Shown here: positions 26,919 through 35,493 of the stretch, one piece after another
How positions within the stretch are numbered: the first letter of the stretch is position 1
How the letters are laid out: each line of letters begins with the position of its first letter
Assembly: GCA_947504275.1 (NCBI GenBank)
Contig: CANNHA010000011.1
Location: forward strand, 1-35,590
DNA: 35,590 nt
From: Flavobacteriales bacterium
GTDB taxonomy: Bacteria > Bacteroidota > Bacteroidia > Flavobacteriales_D > Sanyastnellaceae
Direction: 5' to 3'
The notes under the pieces: model-generated
The model's input: the letters and a program-made list of their open reading frames with translations, nothing else
Database searches by the model: none
What the model was told of the DNA's origin: nothing
Translations under genes and position numbers: made by a program

Positions 26919-26935
26919 TGTGTAAGAATTACACA
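26919..26935. repeat. Perfect 7-bp hairpin after the sensor-like gene
   Basis: TGTGTAA and TTACACA form a perfect stem around GAA, 12 nt past the stop of the minus-strand gene ending at 26948. On the minus strand no T-run follows, while on the plus strand TTTTA follows, so it is a poor terminator for the gene beside it. It could instead be a palindromic operator site in front of the exopolysaccharide operon. Both readings are tentative. Confidence 0.35.
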
Positions 26936-26947
26936 TTTTAGCAAGAA

Positions 26948-28303
26948 TCAGAGAGAAATTCCCTTATTTTCCCGCTTTATCTCTGAATTTAAATACAGTT
27001 TCTTGACCCTTCGATCAGATTCCAACCTTTTTTCCAGAAAAACCTCCTCAACAGATATCCCAGTAATCAAAGATAATTTCTTCTTCAAGTCTCGCATCTT
27101 GATGTCCTTCCTCTTCTTCAATGTGTCAAAATTGGGATCACCGTGATCAAAGAACCGATTCAAGTCAGACGACTCAAATCCCGCTTCTCCGACTTCAAAA
27201 AAGAATAACACCATTTGCCTCTCGATTTCTGTCAGAGGTTCTAGCACTTTAACTTCTACCTTTTCCGGTATCTCAAACTTCTTACCCCAACCATTAAACT
27301 TCCAACTATACCAACCAATCAAAACAATGACCATCAATATCAACAAAACTGAAATCACAATCCAATTGGGTGATACTCTATAAACAAAAATCTCTTGCGC
27401 CAAAGGGGCTCCTAAGTAATCTTTCCGCTTCACCAACTCCACAAGAAAACTGCCTTGGTCATGATTAATTCGGGACAAAAGCAAATGCTCTCCTTGTTCT
27501 ATCAACTCATATAAACTTGTAAACTTGTCTGAAGAATAAATGGTGATCTGATTCAAATCCACATCCACTTCCAACAATCTATTTCCCAATCGTGCCAAAC
27601 TTCCTTCATTCTTCCAAAACTTCAATAAGTACTCATTTTCCGGATTCCAAGTCACTTCTATTGGTCCAAGATTACGCCATTCCCAAGTTCTGGTATTTAA
27701 AACACGCACTTCATCCAAATCTTGACTGCCATTAATACCCTCCGATTTACCCTTGAAAAAATATTTTTCCTCTTTGCCTCTAAAAGAAAAACCTCCTGAA
27801 AAATCGGGAGGTTCCACCCCTCGACAACTGCGATGGTACCATCCATGCGTATCCCAATCAAAATAGGTGGTGATATTGGTGGATTCAAAGAAACCATAAC
27901 CTCCCGTCATAAAAATGGTATCGTTCTGGGTCCATATTACACAAGAATGTTGATTCTTATGCCGAAAAGAATGATCAATTCGGAAAATAGAATCCCCTTT
28001 CAACTGGTAAACCAATCCACAACCTGAAACCACAAAAAAATCTCCTCTTGAATTGGAAATGGGAATAAAATCTGAACGCAATGTATTGTAATCAATCCCC
28101 TCTTGGTAGTGAATCATATCTATTCTCCAGGGATGACCCCATCCATCAGAACTGAATAAGGTATCATTGCTGATGACATGGAATTTATTTGTCGAATTAC
28201 TAAAAAACACTACCGGTGTTCTTTTAAATACCAAGGTCTGCGCCTCACCGGTAAGGGTAATAACAAATAATATCAAAAAAGTAAAGACACTTAAACTGCG
28301 CAT
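26948..28303 (-). CDS. Membrane sensor-like protein with extracytoplasmic beta-rich part and cytoplasmic HTH-like tail
   Basis: Start moved to the ATG at 28303 (451 aa); the track's TTG at 28324 overlaps an exact -7 promoter element. A signal/anchor segment ('MRSLSVFTFLILFVITLTGEAQ') precedes ~300 extracytoplasmic residues with recurrent short strands ending in Trp/Tyr ('VWNPENEY'-like, 'DTIFMTGGYGF', 'NTRTWEWRNLG'), reminiscent of a kelch-like propeller. One membrane segment follows at about residues 317-340 ('WIVISVLLILMVIVLIGW'). The ~100-residue cytoplasmic tail has helix patterns seen in winged-helix domains of Bacteroidota one-component sensors ('FESSDLNRFF', 'KMRDLKKKLSLITGISVEEVF', then 'SDRRVKKLYLN'). 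I do not recognise a named family. Its place upstream of the exopolysaccharide operon suggests a membrane-bound regulator, which is inference. Confidence 0.65.
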   Translation of the reverse strand: MRSLSVFTFLILFVITLTGEAQTLVFKRTPVVFFSNSTNKFHVISNDTLFSSDGWGHPWRIDMIHYQEGIDYNTLRSDFIPISNSRGDFFVVSGCGLVYQLKGDSIFRIDHSFRHKNQHSCVIWTQNDTIFMTGGYGFFESTNITTYFDWDTHGWYHRSCRGVEPPDFSGGFSFRGKEEKYFFKGKSEGINGSQDLDEVRVLNTRTWEWRNLGPIEVTWNPENEYLLKFWKNEGSLARLGNRLLEVDVDLNQITIYSSDKFTSLYELIEQGEHLLLSRINHDQGSFLVELVKRKDYLGAPLAQEIFVYRVSPNWIVISVLLILMVIVLIGWYSWKFNGWGKKFEIPEKVEVKVLEPLTEIERQMVLFFFEVGEAGFESSDLNRFFDHGDPNFDTLKKRKDIKMRDLKKKLSLITGISVEEVFLEKRLESDRRVKKLYLNSEIKRENKGISL

Positions 28304-28320
28304 CCACCAATTCTTTGGTG

Positions 28321-28355
28321 GCAAAAGTACAGCTTTACAACTATTTTATGACAAA
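28321..28355 (-). promoter_or_regulatory. Promoter of the sensor-like gene
   Basis: On the minus strand TTTG (28352-28355) and TACTTTTGC (28321-28329) are 22 nt apart, an excellent match to TTTG-N17-23-TAnnTTTGC. The -33 box lies inside the last codons of the metallopeptidase gene. The ATG at 28303 follows 17 nt after the -7 element, so this element decides the start against the upstream TTG. Confidence 0.6.
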
Positions 28356-31283
28356 TGGCTTACGGATATTGTCACAAATCACAAAATAATATCCTGCATT
28401 TAACATGGAGCAATTCAACTGCACTTGTCCTGAAGCCCCGTTATTATTGACATGCATTACTTCTCTTCCGCAAACATCCACCACAATAATTTCATTCAAT
28501 TTAAATACATTTCTGTTACTAACAATGTTTAGAATCTCATCTATTAGTGGATTAGGATACAAAGTGAAGTCCAATTGTTCTTCCTTATCAATGCTGTTTA
28601 CAGTTTCATACTCATCATAAACAATAAAATCGTCCATTGCAGCTTCCACCAATGATCCTCCACTCAAATTCACTTCAGGACGCAAGCTATCTGATGCAAT
28701 AAAACGAATCTTCATTTGCGCTGTTGGCGTCAAGATGTCCTCCACTCGATAGGCTGCCATGCGCCATCGGGCGTCTGAAGTCATGGTGTTCTCCAAATAG
28801 GTCCACGTCGCTCCATTATCATTGGACAATTGCACCTGAAACCAATCAGCTCCGGGATTGGCCCCTCCGGGAGGACTATTGGTGTACCATCGGTTGTATG
28901 CAATGATGGGATGGGCATATGAGGTAAAATCCATGGCGGGTGATTGCAGTGAGGTGTGACCACCATCGACATCATTTGCACCAATGCCTTCATTGGGCAA
29001 GGCATTCCCCGTCACAAAACAATATTCACCACTCTCTGTGGTCTGTGTACCTGTCTGCACAATGGTTCCAGGTGCAGCGTCCACTGTCAAACTACTGATT
29101 GGCTGGGCCAATTCCCAAATCCCTGTGGTGGCATTGTCTCCCGCCACTCCTGTTGACCAAGCACCCCAAGGCTCATTGTTGTCACAGTCTTGAATAGCAA
29201 CAGGACTAACTCCGATCAAGGTTACGTATGGCAAATTGGGATAAATTTCCAAATGAGCACCGGCAGGATCCGCAGCGCCAATGTTGTTGTTGATGTCTGT
29301 AACGGTCATGTAATATTTCAAAATGGTCGCCAATGGGTGTGAACCCACACTCGCCGTGTATTGACCACCACCTTGATCAGCCATTGGGATTTCCTGCCAA
29401 ATGCTGTTGTTGATTTGATAATGCAAAGCGACATCGCCGATATAATTGATGTACGGGAAATCCAAATTCAAACCGCTTTCTAACAAAACATCTGAATTCT
29501 CCTGCAAGAATGGCTCATTCAAGTGAACCAACTCTGCACTAGAAATCAAAGAGATTCCGTGCATGTAAAACCCTTGAACAATAGCATTGCCATTGGGCGT
29601 CCCGTTGGTGATGTCGCCATCATTATCATCAGCCAATAAAGCATCAATCAATACATCTGTATAAGCTTGCCCTTCATTTCCATCTTGGGTCATGGCCTGC
29701 ATACCCGCATAGGCCTCCACGAACAAAGGAATCGTGATGTTCCAATTTGCACCCATCAATAAATGGGTATCCCACCACGCGCCCATAAGGATTTCACCAT
29801 CTTGGTGCACCTCCCCTACCAAATCCATGGGATACACTTTTGGATCTGCATCGTAACGGCGAATAGGATCTGTATTGTCTACATAAAATCCGCTTCCCAA
29901 TATGGGATTGTTGCTCAAGGAAATAGCCCAAAAATCTGCATAAGCCTCTCCAATGGCGCCATTCATAAAGAAACCGCCCATAGATTGGTAATAATTGTCA
30001 TTGATGCCATGACCATATTCATGGTATGCCACATCAGGAATATTGGAAGTTGCATTACACCCGTTGGCCATATCGTAGAAATTGATGGATGTTCCATCAT
30101 AAAACGCGTTGCAATCCCCTCCTGTCACATCAATGTTGGCGGGCAGTTGAAAATCCATTCCTGTAAAATCAGGCATCCAAAACTTCATGTGGTCATGAAT
30201 ATCCTGAACACTGCGATAAGCAGTTCTTTCCTTGATATTGGCGTCGTTGTCAAAAGAGACAACATTGCTTCCTTCTTGCAATGTTGCGGTAAATGAAGGC
30301 GTTGTGGTCCCAGTGTAGACTCTAGCCCAAGGACCTTCTAAACTGAAAGTAGCATTGAACGGACCTGTCTGCGGGATGTTTACATTGCCATTGTCATCTG
30401 TGTAATAGGCATTACCATTGGCCACAATTTTCAAATTGGGTAAAACACCCTGAACAGGAGCATCCCAAGGTGAGGTCAAATAATAACTTGAACCGACATT
30501 CACATCCACCGCCAACATGGCGTTGCACGATTGGTTGCAAGGTTGACCTTTTCCATGGGCATGGGCAACCATGTTCTTGCGCATCAAAACAAATCCTGTT
30601 TGCGCATCAACATAGGTCAAATAATGTTGTGGAATTTTGGCTGCGTTGTGCGCGTGAATCAATACTTCGTATACCAAATGCAATTGTTGATCACCGTTAT
30701 TGACGACCGGCAAGAACTTTAATGGTTCACTCACCCATGCGGTATCCAATACCGTGGGAAGCATAAACAAGGCGTTGGACAAAGCTGTCTCACGGCTGAT
30801 TTGCGGTTGTGCATTCAAGTCTTTGGTAGAATACAAATCTGTTGTAAATGAAACGATGCCTTGCTCGACCCTTTCCCATTTGAATTGAGAAAATAGAATC
30901 TCAATGCCGTTGTATTCTTGTACAAAACGATGAATGGTCTTTTTTCCAGTTCTGATGACGGGTTGCTCCATCAATTGAACTTCTTGCCAACCAAACTGAT
31001 CCAACACCTCATCTCTAAAAGCATCATCTGATAATGGAATGGACTTTCCCCAAGCCTTGTGCAAGGTTTGGTTCTGCTCATTGAACTGCGCTGACCATCC
31101 TGGATACTGGGCTGCAAATTGTTTCCAACTTTCTTGACTGCGCAATGCTTGTTGATGTTGGTGCGACACGGGAGTAACCTTAGCCAAACGAACTTCAAAA
31201 GGATCATGGCTCATCTCTAGGTTGCCCTGTGAAAAAGCAACACCACTTACTAGAAATAAAAAGAGGGATAAAAGTTTTTTCAT
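28341..31283 (-). CDS. T9SS-secreted M36 (fungalysin-type) metallopeptidase
   Basis: Secreted zinc protease of 980 aa. Signal peptide at residues 1-18 ('LLSLFLFLVSGVAFSQG'). The propeptide (FTP-like, about 60-230) includes 'QPVIRTGKKTIHRFVQEYNGIEI'-type strands. The catalytic domain has 'HEYGHG' with zinc ligands His421 and His425 and the third ligand Glu446 in 'GEAYAD', the M36 arrangement. Beta-sandwich regions follow, one MAM/immune-inhibitor-like ('DWFQVQLSNDNGATWTYLENT'). The C-terminal type-A T9SS sorting domain starts at 'FTLYPNPLIDEIL' and ends 'YYFVICDNIRKPFVIK'. It is made as an inactive precursor, exported by Sec, then by T9SS to the surface, and likely degrades extracellular protein. 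It lies 39 nt after a small coiled-coil gene on the same strand. Confidence 0.92.
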   Translation of the reverse strand: MKKLLSLFLFLVSGVAFSQGNLEMSHDPFEVRLAKVTPVSHQHQQALRSQESWKQFAAQYPGWSAQFNEQNQTLHKAWGKSIPLSDDAFRDEVLDQFGWQEVQLMEQPVIRTGKKTIHRFVQEYNGIEILFSQFKWERVEQGIVSFTTDLYSTKDLNAQPQISRETALSNALFMLPTVLDTAWVSEPLKFLPVVNNGDQQLHLVYEVLIHAHNAAKIPQHYLTYVDAQTGFVLMRKNMVAHAHGKGQPCNQSCNAMLAVDVNVGSSYYLTSPWDAPVQGVLPNLKIVANGNAYYTDDNGNVNIPQTGPFNATFSLEGPWARVYTGTTTPSFTATLQEGSNVVSFDNDANIKERTAYRSVQDIHDHMKFWMPDFTGMDFQLPANIDVTGGDCNAFYDGTSINFYDMANGCNATSNIPDVAYHEYGHGINDNYYQSMGGFFMNGAIGEAYADFWAISLSNNPILGSGFYVDNTDPIRRYDADPKVYPMDLVGEVHQDGEILMGAWWDTHLLMGANWNITIPLFVEAYAGMQAMTQDGNEGQAYTDVLIDALLADDNDGDITNGTPNGNAIVQGFYMHGISLISSAELVHLNEPFLQENSDVLLESGLNLDFPYINYIGDVALHYQINNSIWQEIPMADQGGGQYTASVGSHPLATILKYYMTVTDINNNIGAADPAGAHLEIYPNLPYVTLIGVSPVAIQDCDNNEPWGAWSTGVAGDNATTGIWELAQPISSLTVDAAPGTIVQTGTQTTESGEYCFVTGNALPNEGIGANDVDGGHTSLQSPAMDFTSYAHPIIAYNRWYTNSPPGGANPGADWFQVQLSNDNGATWTYLENTMTSDARWRMAAYRVEDILTPTAQMKIRFIASDSLRPEVNLSGGSLVEAAMDDFIVYDEYETVNSIDKEEQLDFTLYPNPLIDEILNIVSNRNVFKLNEIIVVDVCGREVMHVNNNGASGQVQLNCSMLNAGYYFVICDNIRKPFVIK

Positions 31284-31322
31284 CCCTCTAACATATCGTT
31301 TATTTTGGAAAACGACAAAGAT

Positions 31323-31511
31323 TTAACGATTTTCTTTCTCGGATTTCTCTTTTTTATCGTCTTTGCTTGTTGTAAAATAAGAAAACAAACTTTGCATCAC
31401 TTCTTCGCGGGCTTCCAATTCACGCTGCAACTTGGCATTTTGTTCAGCCAAGACTTCATTGTCTCTTTTCAAAGCTTCCATTTCTTCTGGTGTTTGCTTC
31501 TTGTTTTCCAT
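31323..31511 (-). CDS. Small coiled-coil protein, 62 aa
   Basis: Start set at the ATG at 31511 ('MENKKQTPEEMEALKRD'); the track's start at 31529 is a TTG abutting the previous stop. The product is almost wholly a charged heptad coiled coil (about residues 8-42, 'EALKRDNEVLAEQNAKLQRELEAREEVMQS') with a short 'LFSYF' hydrophobic patch and a Lys/Glu-rich tail. No family is recognised. It lies 18 nt after the bifunctional-nuclease gene on the same strand, so it is probably co-transcribed with etfBA. Its codon pattern and position make it a plausible real gene, but it could also be spurious. Confidence 0.6.
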   Translation of the reverse strand: MENKKQTPEEMEALKRDNEVLAEQNAKLQRELEAREEVMQSLFSYFTTSKDDKKEKSEKENR

Positions 31512-31529
31512 GAGGGTAAAGATAATCAA

Positions 31530-32114
31530 TTAATCTGTTTTTCGCTTCGCGATTTCATCTCTGATTTGACTGGCGCGCTCGTAGTCCTCTTCGGCCAGAG
31601 CCTCTTGCAATGCCTCTTCCAATTCAGCCATACTTAATTCATGCGCATCCTCTGTACCATCCATATCTGGGAGGTTCCCGTAATGCCCCAAAGCTTTCTC
31701 ATCTTGGTGGGTGATGGCATTTTCCTTTAGAATAAACTCCTGACAGAAAATGGGACAATCAAACCTTAGAGCAATGGCCACGGCATCGCTGGTGCGGGAA
31801 TCAATCTCGACCTGTCTGCTGTCCATGATGGCAATCAATTTGGCGTGAAACACTCCCTCTTTGAAATTGTATATTTCCACTTCCAATACCTCAATACCAA
31901 AGGAAGTCGCAAGTGTTTTAATCAGGTCATGCGTAAGGGGACGCAGGGGTTCAATACGTTCCATAGCAATGGCAATGGCTTGAGCCTCTCCACCACCAAT
32001 GATGATAGGCAAACGCCAAATACCCTCCATATCCATCAACACCATTTGGTAGGCACCTGAGGTGGTCCCACTGGGGCTGATGTCAGCAACGTGCAATTGA
32101 ATTCTTTTGGCCAC
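31530..32114 (-). CDS. Bifunctional nuclease family protein (DUF151) with UVR motif
   Basis: Protein of 194 aa in two parts. Residues 1-140 are the BFN/DUF151 domain ('LPIIIGGGEAQAIAIAMERIEPLRPLTHDLI', 'VEIDSRTSDAVAIALRFDCPIF'). Residues ~160-192 are a UvrB/UvrC-type motif ('ELEEALQEALAEEDYERASQIRDEI'), which in other proteins mediates protein-protein contact. Family members have been reported with RNase and DNase activity, mainly from plant homologues; bacterial function is poorly known. The start lies 3 nt after the etfA stop, an arrangement I recall as common in Bacteroidota. Domain assignment is solid and activity is inferred. Confidence 0.88.
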   Translation of the reverse strand: MAKRIQLHVADISPSGTTSGAYQMVLMDMEGIWRLPIIIGGGEAQAIAIAMERIEPLRPLTHDLIKTLATSFGIEVLEVEIYNFKEGVFHAKLIAIMDSRQVEIDSRTSDAVAIALRFDCPIFCQEFILKENAITHQDEKALGHYGNLPDMDGTEDAHELSMAELEEALQEALAEEDYERASQIRDEIAKRKTD

Positions 32115-32117
32115 CGC

Positions 32118-33071
32118 TTACTTGTTAGCGTTAAATGTTTTTGCAGCTGCAATGATTTGAGGCAATACTTCAAATGCATCGCCAACAATTCCGTAATCAG
32201 CGGCTTTGAAGAAAGGTGCCTCTGCATCTTTGTTGATGACGACAATCACCTTGCTACCGTTTACTCCTGCCAAATGTTGAATGGCTCCACTTATACCCAC
32301 TGCAATATACAAGTTGGGACGAATGGCAATTCCTGTCTGTCCTACGTGCTCATGATGAGGTCTCCAACCAATATCTGAAACAGGACGAGAACAAGCGGTT
32401 GCTGCTCCCAATTCCTTAGCCAACTCTTCAATAGGACTCCAATGTTCTGGTCCTTTCATTCCTCTTCCACCGCTTACTACGATGTCCGCCTCTGGCAATG
32501 GAATACCTGCATCATCGTGGTTTCCTTTCACCTCCACCAACTTCACTTGATCATTTCCTGCAGCACTATCGGCACTCATGGCACATGAACCACCTATCTT
32601 TTTCACACCAAATGAATTGGGCAATACGGTTAAAACCACTTTGTTGTTTTTTGAAGCAACTTCAGCTATGGCTTTACCGGAAAATACGTTGCGCTTTACA
32701 ACAACACCATTTCCGACACTAGCCATTTGCGTTGCGCCAGAAATCAAAGAAGCACCGCTGCGGATTGCGATGCGTGGAGCGATTTCTTTCCCTGCATTGT
32801 CATGACTGCACACCAACAATTGGATGTTGTGTTGATCAACCAATGACTGTATTTTATCTGTAATGGATTGGCTGTTGTGTTGCCCTGTAACGTTTATAGC
32901 GTTGCTTACGCCCACCTCACCCAATCCGGCATCACCTTGAATCTCTCCGAAAATAACAGCCGTAATATCAGCTGGATTTCCCGCATGCATGGCAATGGCA
33001 TAAGATGCCGCTTCCAATCCAGCCTTGGTGGCCTTACCATTGTGGTTTTCTACAAATACTAATGTTTTCAT
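32118..33071 (-). CDS. etfA: Electron transfer flavoprotein subunit alpha
   Basis: FAD-binding subunit (317 aa) of ETF, which takes electrons from acyl-CoA dehydrogenases and passes them to the respiratory chain. The C-terminal FAD domain is clear: 'VSGGRGMKGPEHW', 'GAATACSRPVSDIGW', then 'VGQTGIAIRPNLYIAVGISGAIQHLAG' and 'VVINKDAEAPFFKAADYGIVGD'. The N-terminal domain pairs with the beta subunit ('LVFVENHNGKATKAGLEAASYA'). It follows etfB by 12 nt on the same strand. Length and motifs are those of ordinary aerobic ETF. Confidence 0.96.
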   Translation of the reverse strand: MKTLVFVENHNGKATKAGLEAASYAIAMHAGNPADITAVIFGEIQGDAGLGEVGVSNAINVTGQHNSQSITDKIQSLVDQHNIQLLVCSHDNAGKEIAPRIAIRSGASLISGATQMASVGNGVVVKRNVFSGKAIAEVASKNNKVVLTVLPNSFGVKKIGGSCAMSADSAAGNDQVKLVEVKGNHDDAGIPLPEADIVVSGGRGMKGPEHWSPIEELAKELGAATACSRPVSDIGWRPHHEHVGQTGIAIRPNLYIAVGISGAIQHLAGVNGSKVIVVINKDAEAPFFKAADYGIVGDAFEVLPQIIAAAKTFNANK

Positions 33072-33083
33072 GTCTTTGCTGGA

Positions 33084-33821
33084 TTAGATGACTTTGGCTT
33101 CTTCGTGTAACAATTGAATCAAGCTGCCCGCTTGATCTGCAGGAATCATTTTGCATCCGCTCTTAGCAGGAGGCATTTCAAACTGCTGCACTGCTGTGGC
33201 AGCAGCTGCACCGCAAGATGGCACTAAAGCCAAAGGTTTGGTTCTTGCCGCCATAATACCGCGCATATTGGGAATGCGTTGTTCTGCCATTCCTTTGGCA
33301 GCGGACACCACCATGGGCAAAGAAGATTCAAACACTTCAATCCCTGTTGCTATTTCTCTTTCTAAAACAACCTTGTTGTCTTTTAATTCCAATTTCGAAG
33401 CGCCAAAAACATAGGGCAATCCCAACATTTCAGCCATCATTCCGGGAACAACACCGCCATTGTATTGGATGGTCTCTTTTCCGCACAAAATCAAATCAAA
33501 ATCGTTAACCTTGGCGTATTGAGCCAATTCTGTCGCAACAGCAAAGGCATCACTTTCAGGGGCATCAATTCTAACACCTTCATCGGCACCGATAGCCAAT
33601 GCCTTGCGGATAATGGGCTCATAATCTGCACCGCCCACAGACGCTGCAACAACGGTTCCTCCAAGTGTTTCTTTTAATTCTAAGGCTCTTACCAACGCAT
33701 ACCATTCATCATACGGATTGATGATAAACGTGACGCCATTTTCGTCATAGGTGGTTGGATTTGAAAATGCGATTTTCGCAGTGGTATCAGGAACTTTGCT
33801 GATACAAACGAGGATCTTCAT
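33084..33821 (-). CDS. etfB: Electron transfer flavoprotein subunit beta
   Basis: AMP-binding subunit (245 aa) of ETF. Typical segments: 'MKILVCISKVPDTTAKIAF' at the N-terminus, 'YDEWYALVRALELKE', the nucleotide-binding 'DLILCGKETIQYNGGVVPGMMAEMLGLP', and 'LPMVVSAAKGMAEQRIPNMRGIMAARTKPL', the recognition-loop region that contacts acyl-CoA dehydrogenases. It is first of the etfB-etfA-BFN group, downstream of the ribosomal-operon terminator and behind its own -7 element. Function in fatty-acid and amino-acid oxidation is by family. Confidence 0.96.
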   Translation of the reverse strand: MKILVCISKVPDTTAKIAFSNPTTYDENGVTFIINPYDEWYALVRALELKETLGGTVVAASVGGADYEPIIRKALAIGADEGVRIDAPESDAFAVATELAQYAKVNDFDLILCGKETIQYNGGVVPGMMAEMLGLPYVFGASKLELKDNKVVLEREIATGIEVFESSLPMVVSAAKGMAEQRIPNMRGIMAARTKPLALVPSCGAAAATAVQQFEMPPAKSGCKMIPADQAGSLIQLLHEEAKVI

Positions 33822-33840
33822 CAGTCTTTATTTTGTGGAG

Positions 33841-33849
33841 GCAAAGGTA
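33841..33849 (-). promoter_or_regulatory. -7 promoter element of etfB
   Basis: The minus strand reads TACCTTTGC, an exact TAnnTTTGC match, 19 nt before the etfB ATG and just beyond the terminator hairpin. No TTG is found at the expected -33 distance because that stretch is the hairpin itself. Confidence 0.5.
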
Positions 33850-33861
33850 GTCATGGAAAAC

Positions 33862-33890
33862 AAAAAAGCCATCGAATCGATGGCTTTTTT
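33862..33890 (-). terminator. Rho-independent terminator of the rpsD-rpoA-rplQ operon
   Basis: AAAAAAGCCATCGA (33862-33875) is the exact reverse complement of TCGATGGCTTTTTT (33877-33890), giving a 14-bp palindrome around one base. In practice it is a GCCATCG/CGATGGC stem with a 3-nt loop and flanking A and T runs. It lies 19 nt past the rplQ stop on the minus strand. Because the A/T runs are symmetric it could work in both directions. Confidence 0.85.
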
Positions 33891-33909
33891 CAATGATATT
33901 TTTTCAAGA

Positions 33910-34455
33910 TTATTCAGCAGCTGAATCGTCCTTCTTTTTGCGAGGAGCGCGTTTTGCTTTTGGCTTCTCTTCAGCTGCTCCCTCTGCACCTTCTGTTGCA
34001 GAAGCTTCCACTGATCCCTCATCTTCCTTCTTCTTAGCACCACCACGACGTGTGCGCTTTTTAGCAGCAGCCATATCCGCTTCTTTGCCATAGATTTCGT
34101 TGAAATCAACCAACTCGATCATAGCCATTTCAGCGTTGTCTCCTTGACGGAATCCCAAACGGATGATGCGTGTATAACCTCCTGGACGATCTGCGATCTT
34201 TGGAGATACCTCACGGAACAATTCCGTTACAGCCTCTTTGTTTTTCAAATAACTGAAAACAATACGGCGAGAGTGGGTGCTGTCCGTTTTTGATTTGGTC
34301 AACAAAGGCTCAACATACTTTTTCAAAGCTTTAGCCTTGGCTACAGTGGTATTGATACGCTTGTGCTCGATCAAGGAGTTAGCCATGTTCATTAACAAAG
34401 CTTCGCGGTGCTCTGCCTTTCTTCCTAAATGATTTACTGTTTTTCCGTGTCTCAT
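33910..34455 (-). CDS. rplQ: 50S ribosomal protein L17
   Basis: Large-subunit ribosomal protein. Residues 1-125 are the conserved L17 body ('[31 protein letters not shown]', '[20 protein letters not shown]', '[28 protein letters not shown]'). Residues ~126-181 form a low-complexity tail rich in Lys, Glu, Ala and Arg ('[16 protein letters not shown]', '[14 protein letters not shown]'). Bacterial L17 is usually about 120-130 aa; tails like this occur in Bacteroidota. It follows rpoA by 22 nt, the normal order at the end of the alpha operon, and precedes the terminator. Confidence 0.97.
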   Translation of the reverse strand: MRHGKTVNHLGRKAEHREALLMNMANSLIEHKRINTTVAKAKALKKYVEPLLTKSKTDSTHSRRIVFSYLKNKEAVTELFREVSPKIADRPGGYTRIIRLGFRQGDNAEMAMIELVDFNEIYGKEADMAAAKKRTRRGGAKKKEDEGSVEASATEGAEGAAEEKPKAKRAPRKKKDDSAAE

Positions 34456-34477
34456 TTCTTTACGCTATTTTGATCGA

Positions 34478-35470
34478 TTAATCGCGATCCAATTTGTATT
34501 TTGATACGTTCATTCCGAACTGTAATCCTTTGTTCTCCACCAACTCTTCCAACTCGGTCAAGGACTTCTTACCGAAGTTTCTAAACTTCAACAAGTCGTT
34601 TTTATTGAATGAAACCAAGTCTCCCAAAGTATCGATATCAGCAGCTTTCAAGCAATTCAATGCGCGCACGCTCAAATCCATATCAACCAATTTGGTCTTC
34701 AACAATTGACGCATGTGCAAGCTGCTCTCATCAAACTCTTCAGACTCACGCTTGATTTCGGTTTCCAATGTAATGCGCTCATCACTGAACAACATAAAGT
34801 GGTGAATCAAAATCTTAGCGGCTTCTTGTAAAGCGTTCTTTGGCGTGATAGATCCATCACCTTGGATTTCAAGAATCAACTTCTCATAGTCAGTCTTTTG
34901 CTCCACGCGGAAATTCTCAATACTGAATTTCACATTACGCATTGGGGTAAAGATGCTGTCGATGAAAATGGTTCCAACAGGAGCACTGCTGGTTTTGTTC
35001 TCTTCAGCTGGACGGTATCCACGACCCTTTTGAATAACCAAATCCATTTTGATTTTCACCTTTGGGTCCATGTTGCAAACCACTAAATCAGGGTTCAAAA
35101 CTTGGAATGCCGTGGTAAAGTTACCGATTTCACCGGCTTTGAATTGATCTTGACCACCAACAGTGATGGAGAACTTTTCGTAGTCAGTACCATCAATTTG
35201 ACACTTAAAACGAACTTGCTTTAAATTCAAAATGATTTCCGTGATATCTTCAACAACGCCTTTGATGGTTGAGAATTCGTGGTCAACACCTTCAATTTTG
35301 ATGGAGGTGATGGCAAAGCCTTCCAAAGAGGAAAGCAAAATGCGGCGCAACGCGTTTCCGATGGTAATTCCGAATCCGGGTTCCAACGGACGGAATTCGA
35401 ATGAACCAGTGAAATCATTGCTTTCAAGCATGATTACTTTATCTGGTTTTACGAAATCAATAATGGCCAT
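34478..35470 (-). CDS. rpoA: DNA-directed RNA polymerase subunit alpha
   Basis: RNA polymerase alpha subunit, 330 aa, full length. The N-terminal assembly domain has '[41 protein letters not shown]'. The C-terminal domain (about 250-320) that contacts UP elements and activators has '[47 protein letters not shown]'. It lies between rpsD and rplQ in the standard order. Nothing unusual is seen. Confidence 0.98.
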   Translation of the reverse strand: MAIIDFVKPDKVIMLESNDFTGSFEFRPLEPGFGITIGNALRRILLSSLEGFAITSIKIEGVDHEFSTIKGVVEDITEIILNLKQVRFKCQIDGTDYEKFSITVGGQDQFKAGEIGNFTTAFQVLNPDLVVCNMDPKVKIKMDLVIQKGRGYRPAEENKTSSAPVGTIFIDSIFTPMRNVKFSIENFRVEQKTDYEKLILEIQGDGSITPKNALQEAAKILIHHFMLFSDERITLETEIKRESEEFDESSLHMRQLLKTKLVDMDLSVRALNCLKAADIDTLGDLVSFNKNDLLKFRNFGKKSLTELEELVENKGLQFGMNVSKYKLDRD

Positions 35471-35493
35471 TCTTAAATGTTTTAGTTTATAGA

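Larger units (their letters stand above)
26539..26947. other. 409-nt intergenic region upstream of the exopolysaccharide operon
   Basis: This is the largest gene-poor stretch in the window. It holds the promoter-like element near 26560, an inverted repeat with CTTTGC words at 26707-26770, and a perfect short hairpin (TGTGTAA-GAA-TTACACA, 26919-26935) just past the stop of the upstream membrane gene. Minus-strand ORFs of 75 and 80 codons cover the middle but overlap each other in different frames, have no convincing start context and no recognisable domain. I see no tRNA or insertion-sequence ends. Confidence 0.6.

Noticed and set aside
28304-28324. TTG start of the sensor-like gene given by the track
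   Set aside because: The TTG is part of the TACTTTTGC promoter element; the ATG at 28303 directly precedes the signal segment.
29763-30296. Plus-strand ORF of 177 aa
   Set aside because: Antisense to the catalytic domain of the M36 peptidase, no start context and no domain.
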